Of a stretch of DNA of 64,000 bases, positions 14,725-21,681 are shown in pieces. Position 1 is the first letter of the stretch; every line of letters starts with the position of its first letter. A model generated the notes under the pieces. It was not told the origin of the DNA, ran no database searches, and worked only from the letters and a program-made list of their open reading frames with translations. The stretch is taken from positions 8,178-72,177 of the forward strand of contig NZ_NHSK01000074.1 in the NCBI RefSeq assembly GCF_016653355.1, written 5' to 3'. Origin of the DNA: Rhodoplanes elegans (GTDB lineage: Bacteria; Pseudomonadota; Alphaproteobacteria; Rhizobiales; Xanthobacteraceae). Made by a program: the position numbers and the translations under genes.

Positions 14725-14955
14725 TCAGCGGTCCAGCGCGGCGCCGAGCCGCTGCGCCTCGATCCGGTCGGTCTCGACGCCGTCCCGGGCGTACCGCTCG
14801 CACGCCGCGTCGTAGGCCGCGGTCAGGTCGACACCGACGGGCACCGGCGGCGGGAACATGGGCGGGTGCTCGGCGAGCATCGCGGCGTGGCGAGCCGCGG
14901 CACGGGGCGGGACGGCGCCCGCGCTGCTAAAGCTGATGCGGTCGGTGATGGTCAT
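14725..14955 (-). CDS. Hypothetical early protein, 76 aa
   Basis: A 76-residue protein with a Pro-rich middle (EHPPMFPPPVPVGVDL) and helical ends. GGGGAG lies seven bases before ATG 14955; the upstream stop is two bases away. Unknown. Confidence 0.6.
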   Translation of the reverse strand: MTITDRISFSSAGAVPPRAAARHAAMLAEHPPMFPPPVPVGVDLTAAYDAACERYARDGVETDRIEAQRLGAALDR

Positions 14956-14957
14956 GA

Positions 14958-15146
14958 TCACTCTCCCCCCGGCGCGGCGGCAAAACGCTCGGCCGCGGTA
15001 TGGAAGGCATCGACATTCGTGATACCGAGACCGCCGAGAACATCCGCGGCGAGCAGCGCGTCTTCTCCGAACATCGTCAGGAAAAAGCGGGCAAGAACGG
15101 CGACGACCACATGGTCGTCGATGTCGATGGCTGCGTCGGTGGTCAT
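14958..15146 (-). CDS. Hypothetical early protein, 62 aa
   Basis: A 62-residue acidic and hydrophobic helical protein (DDHVVVAVLARFFLTMFGED). Possibly membrane-associated; no family recognised. Confidence 0.6.
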   Translation of the reverse strand: MTTDAAIDIDDHVVVAVLARFFLTMFGEDALLAADVLGGLGITNVDAFHTAAERFAAAPGGE

Positions 15147-15193
15147 GGTCCTCTCCTGATCAGTTCAGCAAGTGGGGGCTTTCGCCCCCGCCG

Positions 15194-15370
15194 TCACTTC
15201 AGCTCGATCAGGTCGGCGAGGAACTGAACTTCCTCGATCAGCTTCGCGCGCTCCCGGGCGTTCTTGGTGCGAGCGACCTGGGCGGCGACCCGGTCGTATC
15301 GGGACGCCAGCTCGAGGCGGGCGGCTTGTCCGTGGCGGCGGTTCAGTTCGTTGCGGCGGCGGCTGGTCAT
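15194..15370 (-). CDS. First gene of the leftward operon, 58 aa coiled coil
   Basis: A 58-residue basic helical protein (MTSRRRNELNRRHGQAARLE, ending EEVQFLADLIELK). GGGAG lies six bases before ATG 15370. It is the first cistron downstream of the operator-controlled leftward promoter, so it should be made earliest. The function is unknown; the shape suggests a small DNA-binding or anti-host factor. Confidence 0.7.
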   Translation of the reverse strand: MTSRRRNELNRRHGQAARLELASRYDRVAAQVARTKNARERAKLIEEVQFLADLIELK

Positions 15371-15403
15371 TGGTAGCTCCCGTTCCCGTGCTTCGATGGT
15401 CTA

Positions 15404-15432
15404 AATGTACACGAGGTGCACACGGATGTCCA
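15404..15432 (-). promoter_or_regulatory. Leftward early promoter
   Basis: Read on the minus strand, TGGACA (15432-15427) is separated by exactly 17 bases from TACATT (15409-15404). The same architecture drives the cro-like gene. A 17-base operator occupies most of the spacer. Transcription would begin near 15397 and serve the whole leftward operon. Confidence 0.7.
15406..15422. promoter_or_regulatory. Operator O1 (TGTACAC-N3-GTGCACA)
   Basis: An inverted repeat of two 7-base arms around three bases. Its reverse complement differs from the operator at 17020-17036 only in the central three bases. A weaker partner (TGTGCAT-N3-ATGTAAA) lies at 15440-15456, upstream of the -35 box. Confidence 0.75.
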
Positions 15433-15568
15433 GGGGGCATGTGCATGTCATGTAAAAAAATGTTCAGCAGACCTTGCCGCCGAGAGGCGGCTGGGTCATC
15501 TTTGATGCGCGTGTCGTTGCTGAAAGGCCGGGCGAAGACCTCGGCCGCAGGGCAGGCAGGCAAAAAGA

Positions 15569-15599
15569 AAGCCGGGCAGGGTGGCGACCCTCCCGGCTT
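15569..15599 (-). terminator. Terminator for leftward transcription
   Basis: A long GC-rich hairpin (AAGCCGGG-C-AGGGT pairing with ACCCT-CCCGGCTT around GGCG) is followed on the minus strand by TCTTTTTG. It would end transcripts running leftward from the repressor gene and insulate the early promoter. Confidence 0.7.
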
Positions 15600-15780
15600 C
15601 GATCGGGGGCGTGCTGAAAAGCCCCGACCGCTTGGTGTGTACGGTTTACATAGCGGCCGTTACAAAATCAAGCGTCTTCCCTTTCGGGTCAGCACAAATC
15701 GCCGGCATAGGGCGCGCACCTCGTCGTGTGTTGCGCCTCCGCCCGCGATAGAGGGCCGAACCCGCGGAGCATGACGTGGG

Positions 15781-15870
15781 GGGACGAGACCGGCGAGAGC
15801 CGGAGACGAGCGGTGCCGGCAACGGCACCTCGGAGCCCTCGATCCCACGAGGGTCCGGACCGGGCTCCGG
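15781..15870 (+). ncRNA. Candidate structured RNA with GNRA hairpins
   Basis: On the plus strand three hairpins follow each other: CCGGC-GAGA-GCCGG (15790-15803), GGTGCCG-GCAA-CGGCACC (15812-15829, extended by CGA with TCG outside) and CCCTCG-ATCCCA-CGAGGG (15836-15853), the last inside a GGAG/CTCC stem (15832-15868). The first two loops are GNRA tetraloops only when read on this strand. No promoter or terminator is defined, so the ends are uncertain and this could instead be the leader of the lipoprotein mRNA. Confidence 0.4.
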
Positions 15871-16166
15871 CTGGCGCCGACCCGGTGGGCGCGCCCGGCT
15901 GGCGGATCGGCTTGGCGATAAGCGCCCGCGTCAATGACAGACGTAAAGCCGACAGCGTGACCCCGGCTTCCCTTCCTCGACGAAGGTCGTTCGATCCGTC
16001 CGTGCTCGTGGCCTCGCCTAACTTCGGGGTTCAGAGGATGGCTTCGCCCTCGCTGGCGAAGCTATGCCCGGACCAGCAGCCTTCATCGAGGTTCAGGGGC
16101 CTTCTGAAGTTGCTTCTACCCTTACGAGAGTCTACGGTTGAGAGATCAACGCAGGGGTGGTTTATC

Positions 16167-16577
16167 ATGCGCAATGTGATTGCAATCGCTGCACTTTCGT
16201 TTTTCGTCGCGGCCGGATGCGCCGGCACGCCGACTGCGCCTCCTGTCGCAATCGCAGCCGAGCCGCCGCCGGCGCCGGTCGTCATCACGTCGAAGATGCG
16301 GTCGGCGATCGAGCGGGGCGCCAGGCAAGGCCTTAAAGACCCCGACAGCGCGCGATTCGGCGACATGAAAGCCTCCACGGGCAAGGAGGGCCTCGTCAAC
16401 GTTTGCGGTTGGCTGAACGCCAAGAACAGCTACGGCGGGTACACCGGCATGGGTCCGTTCACCGGGCAGCTTGCGGGCGAAACCTTCGTGCTGCTCGGGT
16501 CCGGGACGTTCGATTCGATCGGCGGGCGCGCTGTCTTGGAGATCTGCCGGACGCGCTATGGGCTGCCGCTCGACTAA
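16167..16577 (+). CDS. Lipoprotein in the immunity region
   Basis: A 136-residue protein with a lipoprotein signal peptide (MRNVIAIAALSFFVAAGCAG; lipobox before Cys 18) and an Ala/Pro-rich linker. The mature domain (LKDPDSARFGDMKA, VCGWLNAKNSYGGYTGMGPF) is shared with uncharacterised bacterial and prophage lipoproteins. It sits between repressor and early promoter on the opposite strand to both, as lysogenic-conversion genes do. It may alter the envelope or block superinfection; that is inference. Confidence 0.85.
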   Translation: MRNVIAIAALSFFVAAGCAGTPTAPPVAIAAEPPPAPVVITSKMRSAIERGARQGLKDPDSARFGDMKASTGKEGLVNVCGWLNAKNSYGGYTGMGPFTGQLAGETFVLLGSGTFDSIGGRAVLEICRTRYGLPLD

Positions 16578-16615
16578 TCGACACGGAGTCGGGCGATGCT
16601 GCCGTCGCGGGAGGG

Positions 16616-16951
16616 TCAGTGCTTGTCGTCCAGCACGGCCCGGGCGTGGCGGGCGATCTGCCGGCGCTGATCGGGTTCGGCTGACGAGAGCAGCATGTCG
16701 AGCTCATCCGGCTCGTCGGGATGCCGGGTCAGCAGCGTGATCGGGTCGGTGCCGTACACCGCGGCGAGCGCCTCGAGCAAGTCGCCTGTGTAATCCTGCA
16801 CGCCACGCTCGATTCTGGACAAGCTGGCGTGGCTGTAGTCGATCTTGGCGCCGACCTCCTCAAGGGTCATCTCGCGCTTTTCCCGCCACTCTCGCAGGTA
16901 GTTCCTGCGGCGGCAGACCCTTCGCCTCTTTGCACTAACCATCTTTGCCAT
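16616..16951 (-). CDS. CI-like repressor, short form
   Basis: A 111-residue XRE-family protein. The helix-turn-helix is MTLEEVGAKIDYSHASLSRIE (about residues 28-48). The C-terminal part (TRHPDEPDELDMLLSSAEPD) is acidic and lacks the S24 peptidase residues, so RecA-stimulated self-cleavage is not expected and induction must work differently. ATG 16951 is the first base of operator O3, and the matching promoter would start transcription there, giving a leaderless, self-regulated mRNA. ATG 16942 is an alternative start. Confidence 0.85.
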   Translation of the reverse strand: MAKMVSAKRRRVCRRRNYLREWREKREMTLEEVGAKIDYSHASLSRIERGVQDYTGDLLEALAAVYGTDPITLLTRHPDEPDELDMLLSSAEPDQRRQIARHARAVLDDKH

Positions 16952-16967
16952 GTGCACATGATGCACC
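16951..16967. promoter_or_regulatory. Operator O3 over the repressor promoter
   Basis: TGTGCAC-N3-ATGCACC, a slightly degenerate copy of the 17-base operator. On the minus strand it covers a weak -10 (CATCAT, 16963-16958) whose -35 (TGGATT, 16986-16981) is 17 bases upstream, as well as the repressor start codon. Binding should shut off repressor synthesis. Confidence 0.65.
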
Positions 16968-17009
16968 GGCCATCCCTGTGAATCCATGTCGCTGGGTGCA
17001 CAAGGGGGC

Positions 17010-17038
17010 TGGACGATCATGTGCACAGGGTGTACATT
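17010..17038 (+). promoter_or_regulatory. Rightward promoter of the cro-like gene
   Basis: TGGACG (17010-17015), 17 bases, then TACATT (17033-17038), nearly identical to the leftward promoter. The expected transcription start falls on or next to the A of the cro ATG (17046), and there is no ribosome-binding site, so the mRNA is probably leaderless. Confidence 0.7.
17020..17036. promoter_or_regulatory. Operator O2 (TGTGCAC-N3-GTGTACA)
   Basis: A perfect-arm relative of O1, in the same position relative to the -35 and -10 boxes. A lone half site (GTGCACA, 16996-17002) lies between O2 and O3. Confidence 0.75.
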
Positions 17039-17045
17039 ACGCGAC

Positions 17046-17267
17046 ATGACGAAGACCTCGAAGCCCAAGACGAAACTCGCGGCCTGGATGAAGGACAACG
17101 GCATTACGGATGCCGACCTCGCCGAAATGGTCGGTACGTCCCGCGAGCAGATCAACCGCGTCCGAAATGGCGTGAGCTCCCCGTCGTGGGGGCTTGCGGC
17201 CAAGCTGAAGGCCGCGACACGAGGCGTCATCACGGCTGACGACTTTCTGCCGGACGCCGCGGCATGA
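17046..17267 (+). CDS. Cro-like XRE regulator
   Basis: A 73-residue protein consisting of a single helix-turn-helix domain (ITDADLAEMVGTSREQINRV, then SSPSWGLAAKLKAAT). It is divergent from the repressor gene and should bind the same operators, tipping the switch to lytic growth as Cro does in lambda. Its start codon lies ten bases after operator O2 with no Shine-Dalgarno sequence. Confidence 0.85.
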   Translation: MTKTSKPKTKLAAWMKDNGITDADLAEMVGTSREQINRVRNGVSSPSWGLAAKLKAATRGVITADDFLPDAAA

Positions 17268-17272
17268 CGCTT

Positions 17273-17485
17273 TCAGTTGCACCCGCCGCGCGCCGGCATC
17301 CGCAGCACGCCAGCCGGCGCCACGATGCGCGCCACCACCACGCGTTCGCGGGTGCGGCCGTCCAGGCTGGTCTGCTCCGTGTAGAGCGTGAGCCGCTCGT
17401 TCGGCCCGATCTGTTCGATGGCGCCGATGCCGTCCGCATACACGTCCGGAATGGGCGTGATCTCGACCAAATGCGTCCTGCTCAT
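17273..17485 (-). CDS. Conserved phage protein, 70 aa
   Basis: A 70-residue beta-rich protein (MSRTHLVEITPIPDVYADGI, NERLTLYTEQ, RERVVVARIVAPAG). I have seen similar hypothetical proteins in rhizobial prophages. It is convergent with the cro-like gene, five bases after its stop, and has its own upstream region at 17486-17560. Confidence 0.7.
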   Translation of the reverse strand: MSRTHLVEITPIPDVYADGIGAIEQIGPNERLTLYTEQTSLDGRTRERVVVARIVAPAGVLRMPARGGCN

Positions 17486-17611
17486 CGCAATCCCCTGGCG
17501 CGCTCTTCTGTCGGCGCGCGGGAATTGTGTGCGCGGATCGCTGTTTCATCAACCTGAACTGGTAAACGATCATCTGATTAGCTCCCGGCTTGGTTAAGGC
17601 GAGCATCTGAC

Positions 17612-17625
17612 GATCTGATCAGATC
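17612..17625. promoter_or_regulatory. Perfect 14-base palindrome (GATCTGATCAGATC)
   Basis: This palindrome lies in the 200-base gap ahead of the rightward operon, and a related segment (GATCATCTGATTAG) occurs about 45 bases upstream. It contains three GATC sites. It is a plausible operator or methylation-sensitive site; no binding protein is known. Confidence 0.45.
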
Positions 17626-17682
17626 ATCGGTTGTTGCGTGAAACCTCGTAAGCGTCTGTCCGTAGGAAAAACGGGTGATAGC

Positions 17683-17946
17683 ATGAGCATTGACACGCAA
17701 GCAGACCAGCGCCGCCACACGCACCCGGCGCCGCCGCGGATGCCGCCGGACGTGGAGCCGATCACACAGCCGCTCGTCTTCACACATCGCCCTCTGTCGG
17801 ATGTTGAGGTCGCCGTGCTCCGCACGATGCGACCGGCGGGCGATCTCTACGTCCACGAGCCCGACCTCTCCCTCCACGTCATCAGCATGGCCCTCGCCGC
17901 GATCTCCGGCGCGCTGGTGGGATTCGTCATCAGGGGGCTGCTGTGA
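17683..17946 (+). CDS. Membrane-anchored small protein, 87 aa
   Basis: An 87-residue protein with a His/Pro-rich soluble N-terminal part and one C-terminal transmembrane helix (ISMALAAISGALVGFVIRGL). First gene of the rightward operon. A GTG at 17638 could extend it by 15 residues. Unknown function. Confidence 0.65.
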   Translation: MSIDTQADQRRHTHPAPPRMPPDVEPITQPLVFTHRPLSDVEVAVLRTMRPAGDLYVHEPDLSLHVISMALAAISGALVGFVIRGLL

Positions 17947-18068
17947 GCCCGGACCTGCACTCCACGCGCGTCCGCCCCGAGTTGGCCGGCTCCGCCCTCA
18001 TCGTGCTGCTCGGCTTCATCGTCGCGGCGGCGCTGATCACGATCCTTGTGCTGGTGGTGGTGTCATGA
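17943..18068 (+). CDS. Single-pass membrane peptide, 41 aa
   Basis: GTG 17943 overlaps the preceding stop (GTGA). The peptide has one long hydrophobic helix (LAGSALIVLLGFIVAAALIT). Its stop overlaps the next ATG. Its place in a run of overlapping genes supports it despite the length. Confidence 0.6.
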   Translation: MSPDLHSTRVRPELAGSALIVLLGFIVAAALITILVLVVVS

Positions 18069-18265
18069 CCCAGCACCGCACCGAAACCGACCGCCTCGTT
18101 GCGATGTGCTCGCCCGTGGTGGCGGACGCGCGGCGGACCCGGATCGCGCTCGACGCTCTCGCTGCGCACATCGAGTGCAGAACCGCCGTGCTGCGGGAGA
18201 TGCGGCGCGAGGCCGCGATCGGCGCGCGCGTCGCCGAGCTGAAGCGCATCTCCGGAGCGAGCTGA
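18065..18265 (+). CDS. Hypothetical helical protein, 66 aa
   Basis: A 66-residue basic helical protein (MTQHRTETDRLVAMCSPVVA), coupled by ATGA overlap to the membrane peptide upstream and by TGATG to the gene downstream. Unknown. Confidence 0.65.
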   Translation: MTQHRTETDRLVAMCSPVVADARRTRIALDALAAHIECRTAVLREMRREAAIGARVAELKRISGAS

Positions 18266-18456
18266 TGAACGACGTCCGCCCTTGGCACACCGAAGTCGGC
18301 ACCACCCTCGTCACGATCCCAGCCGTCCTGCTCGGCAGCACGTGGCTGCTCATCAACCTCGCGGTCTGGCTCGCCTGGAGCGCCAGCCTCTTCGTCTCCG
18401 CGCCGCTCGCCGCCGTGTGCCGCGCGGTCGCTGCGGATGTGGCGGGGCCGCGATGA
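18265..18456 (+). CDS. Membrane protein, 63 aa
   Basis: A 63-residue protein with one or two hydrophobic helices (LVTIPAVLLGSTWLLINLAV, WLAWSASLFVSAPLAAVC). Together with 17683 and 17943 it makes a cluster of three tiny membrane proteins expressed first from the rightward side. Confidence 0.65.
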   Translation: MNDVRPWHTEVGTTLVTIPAVLLGSTWLLINLAVWLAWSASLFVSAPLAAVCRAVAADVAGPR

Positions 18457-18908
18457 GCACTCTTCGCGCGCGCCGTCGAGCACGTGATGTGGCCCCGCGG
18501 GCTTGCCTGCACCTGTGCTGCAATAGGCATGAGGACGGGTCCTTTGCGGGGCGCGTGTCGGCGATCGAGGTCGCCCGCCGGGGCGAGTCCGTTGCGCTGG
18601 AACACTGGTCCCGCGGCGTTCGTCTGACGCTCGACGACGGCGGCCTGCGGCTTCTGCGCCGTCGGTGTGTCGTGCTCGACAGCAAGCAGTGGGTCGGGAA
18701 CTGGTCCTGGAACCTCTACGTCGTCCCGGTCGCGGACGTCGCAGCCGTGATCGAGGCAGCCATGTCGGCCGGGTTCACGTGCGAGTCGGCAACCGGCGAG
18801 CACGCGATTCACCTGAGTGAGCTGCTCGACGCGCGCCGAGCCGGGCCGTGGGCCGGGTCGTCGGCTGAGATCGAGATTGCCCTCGCGGCTTTCGGTGAGT
18901 GCGCCTGA
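18453..18908 (+). CDS. Hypothetical protein, 151 aa
   Basis: A 151-residue soluble protein with basic N-terminus, a beta-rich middle (LTLDDGGLRLLRRRCVVLD) and NWSWNLYVVPVADVAAVIEA. Family not recognised. Its ATG overlaps the preceding stop. Confidence 0.65.
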   Translation: MSTLRARRRARDVAPRACLHLCCNRHEDGSFAGRVSAIEVARRGESVALEHWSRGVRLTLDDGGLRLLRRRCVVLDSKQWVGNWSWNLYVVPVADVAAVIEAAMSAGFTCESATGEHAIHLSELLDARRAGPWAGSSAEIEIALAAFGECA

Positions 18909-18909
18909 C

Positions 18910-19242
18910 ATGCAGATCCCCACGCGCACCCGTTCCTCCCGGTGCTCCATCCCCCGCGGGGCCACTGGCGCCGGCTCGCTGCTCCGTGTGAGCGCGGCCG
19001 GCGCCTCTTTCATCACGAGGTTCGCGCCGGCTTCGGCCGTGCGCCTCAAGACCCTGGCATCGCCACCGACGCCGATCGATGCGGTGGCGTTTGCGATCCC
19101 GCTGGCAGACCGGGTGGGGCACGTCTGCATGGTGGGGAGCCGGGCCGCGGACGCCTCGCGGCCCGGCTCCTTACGCCCTGCGACCCGGTACGCGAGACCG
19201 GTCCGGACCGCGGCGGCGAACGTGATTTGCTCATTGGTTTGA
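18910..19242 (+). CDS. Doubtful reading frame, 110 aa
   Basis: A frame with GC-rich third positions follows the previous stop by one base (MQIPTRTRSSRCSIPRGATG). There is no good ribosome site, the composition is odd, and the DNA contains an exceptional 14-bp hairpin (19136-19170) and another (CGCCACCG with CGGTGGCG near 19066-19089). It may instead be a structured untranslated stretch. Confidence 0.35.
   Translation: MQIPTRTRSSRCSIPRGATGAGSLLRVSAAGASFITRFAPASAVRLKTLASPPTPIDAVAFAIPLADRVGHVCMVGSRAADASRPGSLRPATRYARPVRTAAANVICSLV
19136..19170. other. Perfect 14-bp inverted repeat
   Basis: GGAGCCGGGCCGCG pairs with CGCGGCCCGGCTCC around a 7-base loop. No T-tract follows on either strand. It may be a factor-assisted terminator or attenuator between the membrane-protein cluster and the ParB/GcrA genes. 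Confidence 0.6.
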
Positions 19243-19254
19243 ACGGTGATCGTC

Positions 19255-19659
19255 ATGACCACATCGTCCTCTGCGACCGCGGTTAAGGCAAATGGGCGGG
19301 GGTACAGCTCGGCTGTCATTCGCAGCCAACCTGGCACCGCTCAGTCGATTTTGTCGAAGTTCTTCAACGAAAGGATTGGTCGGCAGCGGAAACCGTGGGC
19401 GCTGCTCTGCGTGTGGCTCGGGATCGACGAACACACCGCCAAACACAGGCTCGCCGAGCGCCGGGATTTTTCCCCAGATGACATCGTGACCGCGCTTCGC
19501 GGCGAACTCGGCGGCGACCTTCTAGCCGCGATCATGGGCGACTCCAAGGCGGCTTGGTACGCCAAATACAAACGCACGCTCGACATTGCCAACCTCAGGA
19601 AGTTGCAAGCCGAGCACCAACGACTGCTCGAAAAGTTGGAACAGGACGCTGCCGAATGA
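19255..19659 (+). CDS. Conserved phage protein, 134 aa
   Basis: A 134-residue protein. Residues 37-100 resemble a helix-turn-helix region (KPWALLCVWLGIDEHTAKHR, FSPDDIVTALRGELGGDLL) followed by a coiled coil (LRKLQAEHQRLLEKLEQD). It may be a small DNA-binding regulator. ATG 19255 chosen over GTG 19246. Confidence 0.65.
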   Translation: MTTSSSATAVKANGRGYSSAVIRSQPGTAQSILSKFFNERIGRQRKPWALLCVWLGIDEHTAKHRLAERRDFSPDDIVTALRGELGGDLLAAIMGDSKAAWYAKYKRTLDIANLRKLQAEHQRLLEKLEQDAAE

Positions 19660-19841
19660 ACGGGTTTTTGTCTGATCTCTGCATTTGGCAGTCCACACGA
19701 CTGCTGATCCGCTCGCGCCAATGGTCCGAGTGGGCGCGGATGCTCAATCACTCCGATCGGCTGACGGCCGTGCGGAGACTTTACGAGGCTCATTGGCGCG
19801 AACGCGCAGTTGCAGGGCTACAGCCGAGCCGTCGCGATTAG
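19656..19841 (+). CDS. Hypothetical protein, 61 aa
   Basis: A 61-residue basic aromatic protein (MNGFLSDLCIWQSTRLLIRS), overlapping the preceding stop by four bases. Unknown. Confidence 0.6.
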   Translation: MNGFLSDLCIWQSTRLLIRSRQWSEWARMLNHSDRLTAVRRLYEAHWRERAVAGLQPSRRD

Positions 19842-19907
19842 GCGCTGAGAACGCGCCGCAGGCTCCACCTCCGGCCTGCAGAGATCGCGTCACAGGAGGA
19901 AGAGAGG

Positions 19908-20879
19908 GTGGAAATGTTGGACCGTCTATTTGGAACTGCCGAGCCGATGGCGCCGCGTGCGCCGGTCAAGACAGGCATGGGTGACCCGGACGTGCTGTCG
20001 TCCATGAAGGACACTGGGGACGCCCGCAAGCGTCTGCGCTGGTGGTGCCAGGAGGCGAACAAGGAGCCACAGGCGCACTTCTTGACTATCGACCCCTCGA
20101 TGGCGTGCGCCATGATGGAGCGGAACCAGGACGACGAATGGCGCAATCGCCCGTCGAGCGAGAAGGGCGTGCGCCGCTACGTCCGCGCCATGAAGACTGG
20201 GTGGAAGCTCACAGGCGAGACGATCGTGTTCGGCCGCAGCGGGCGTCTGCTCAACGGTCAGCACCGCCTCAAGGCGTGCATGGACTCCGGGGCGACGTTC
20301 CCGTGTCTCGTCGCGTTCGGGATCGACGACAACGCCTTCACGTTCATGGACAGTGGCATCAAGCGGACCGCCGGGCACATCTTCGCGATCGACGGGGTGC
20401 CGAACGCTGCCGGTGCCTCGGCTGCGGCTCGTCTTCTCTACGGCTACGACAAAGAACGGGATTGGGGCGGGAACGCGCCGGACGTCGACAGCGACCCGCT
20501 GCTTGCCTTTTACCACGAGAACGAAGGACTGGCCGAAAGCGTGAACGTCGGCCAGCGTCTGTATCACACCCGCCTGATGGTCATCAGTTGGGCGTCGTTC
20601 CTGCATTACGTGATGACGCGCAAGAGCCGGTCCGAGGCCAACGACTTCTTCGAGAAGCTGATCACCGGCATTGGGCTCACCAGTAAGAACGACCCGGTGT
20701 GGAAACTTCGGAACAAGCTCGAAACCAACGCGCGGTCCGACAGCGCCAGTCTCAGCCTACCGCACATCGGCGCGTTTACAGTCCAGGCGTGGAACGCCGT
20801 CCGGACGGGGTCATCTCGTGACCTGTTCCGTTGGCGCGGCGAGCAGGCCCCCAACCAGTCCTTCCCGCGAGTGGTGTGA
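19908..20879 (+). CDS. ParB/Srx-fold-like protein, 323 aa
   Basis: A 323-residue protein. LTGETIVFGRSGRLLNGQHR resembles the GxxR/GQHR loop of ParB-type nuclease-fold domains, followed by a long helical region. Such proteins in phages are thought to bind DNA or act as nucleases; the activity here is unproven. GTG 19908 has AGGAGG eight bases upstream, so it is preferred over ATG 19914. It is followed by a second ParB-like gene. Confidence 0.75.
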   Translation: MEMLDRLFGTAEPMAPRAPVKTGMGDPDVLSSMKDTGDARKRLRWWCQEANKEPQAHFLTIDPSMACAMMERNQDDEWRNRPSSEKGVRRYVRAMKTGWKLTGETIVFGRSGRLLNGQHRLKACMDSGATFPCLVAFGIDDNAFTFMDSGIKRTAGHIFAIDGVPNAAGASAAARLLYGYDKERDWGGNAPDVDSDPLLAFYHENEGLAESVNVGQRLYHTRLMVISWASFLHYVMTRKSRSEANDFFEKLITGIGLTSKNDPVWKLRNKLETNARSDSASLSLPHIGAFTVQAWNAVRTGSSRDLFRWRGEQAPNQSFPRVV

Positions 20880-20883
20880 CGTC

Positions 20884-21681
20884 ATGAAGCTGGACAACAT
20901 CGAAGTCTCGGCGGTCATCGTGCCGCCGGGTCGGCGGGAGCCAAACATGGCACGGGTCCGCGAGATCGCGGAAAGCATCCGCCGTGTCGGGTTGCTCCAG
21001 CCGATCGTCGTGCGCGAGCAGGCGCACGGCTACAAGCTAATCGCCGGGCGCCATCGGCTCGCGGCGGTCACTCTCTTGGAAGAGCCGTTCATTGACGCCT
21101 TCTTGTTCAAAGGAGACGACATCGGCCAACGGCTAGCCGAGATCACGGAGAACCTGCACCGAGCGGACCTGACGGCGCTTGAACGCGACGAGCAACTAGC
21201 CGAGTGGATTAGGCTAACTGAGGCGCAGCAAGTTCAATCGTTCCAATCTGAAACGATTGAAAGCAAGCGAGTAGACGGCAAGGGGCATCGGCAAGAGGGC
21301 GGCGTTAATGCTGCCGCCCGCGACCTCGGCGTCAGCAAGGCAGACGCCCACCGCGCCATGAAGGTGTCGACCTTGTCAGAGTCGGCTAAGCAGGCCGCTC
21401 GCGACGTCGGACTCGACAACAACCGCACGGCGCTGCTGAAGGCGGCGGCGGTGCCGGTCGATCGTCAGGCCGAAGCGATCAGGCAAGAAGCCGAGGCGCG
21501 CAAGAAAGACAACAAGGCCCGCAACGAGATCATCCGCGACGACCACACGGAAGAATTCGCCGAATGGCTATATCAGCACGGCGGGCAGGAGCTCCCGTCG
21601 CTGATCTCGTGGCTTGAAGTCTGCAAGCCGAAAGAAGTGATCGAGGCATTGCGGCGCATTTCACGAGGGGCCGCCGCATGA
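20884..21681 (+). CDS. ParB-like DNA-binding protein
   Basis: A 265-residue protein. The N-terminal ParB/Srx domain has LQPIVVREQAHGYKLIAGRH and RLAAVTLL, then ENLHRADLTALERDEQLAEW, and a helix-turn-helix (AARDLGVSKADAHRAMKV) at about residues 145-165. This is the ParB layout. No partner parA gene is present, so a partition role is unlikely; transcriptional or replication control is more plausible. Confidence 0.88.
   Translation: MKLDNIEVSAVIVPPGRREPNMARVREIAESIRRVGLLQPIVVREQAHGYKLIAGRHRLAAVTLLEEPFIDAFLFKGDDIGQRLAEITENLHRADLTALERDEQLAEWIRLTEAQQVQSFQSETIESKRVDGKGHRQEGGVNAAARDLGVSKADAHRAMKVSTLSESAKQAARDVGLDNNRTALLKAAAVPVDRQAEAIRQEAEARKKDNKARNEIIRDDHTEEFAEWLYQHGGQELPSLISWLEVCKPKEVIEALRRISRGAAA

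Larger units (their letters stand above)
15457..16166. other. Intergenic stretch without a convincing gene
   Basis: About 710 bases separate the leftward promoter from the lipoprotein gene. Open frames here lack ribosome sites and sensible composition. The stretch holds a terminator hairpin (15569-15599), a second hairpin (TCGGGGGC with GCCCCGA, 15603-15627), tandem GNRA-loop hairpins (15790-15868) and an 8-bp hairpin (GCTTCGCC with GGCGAAGC, 16041-16062). Confidence 0.6.

Noticed and set aside
15689-15934. An 81-codon minus-strand frame in the immunity intergenic region
   Set aside because: It has no ribosome site, random composition, and overlaps the tandem hairpins.
18063-19337. A 424-codon minus-strand frame across the rightward operon
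   Set aside because: It opposes five overlapping genes with good coupling signals, has no ribosome site and has arginine/proline-rich random composition.
20884-21681. Plasmid-type partition locus
   Set aside because: A ParB-like gene is present, but there is no parA ATPase gene and no obvious cluster of centromere repeats nearby.
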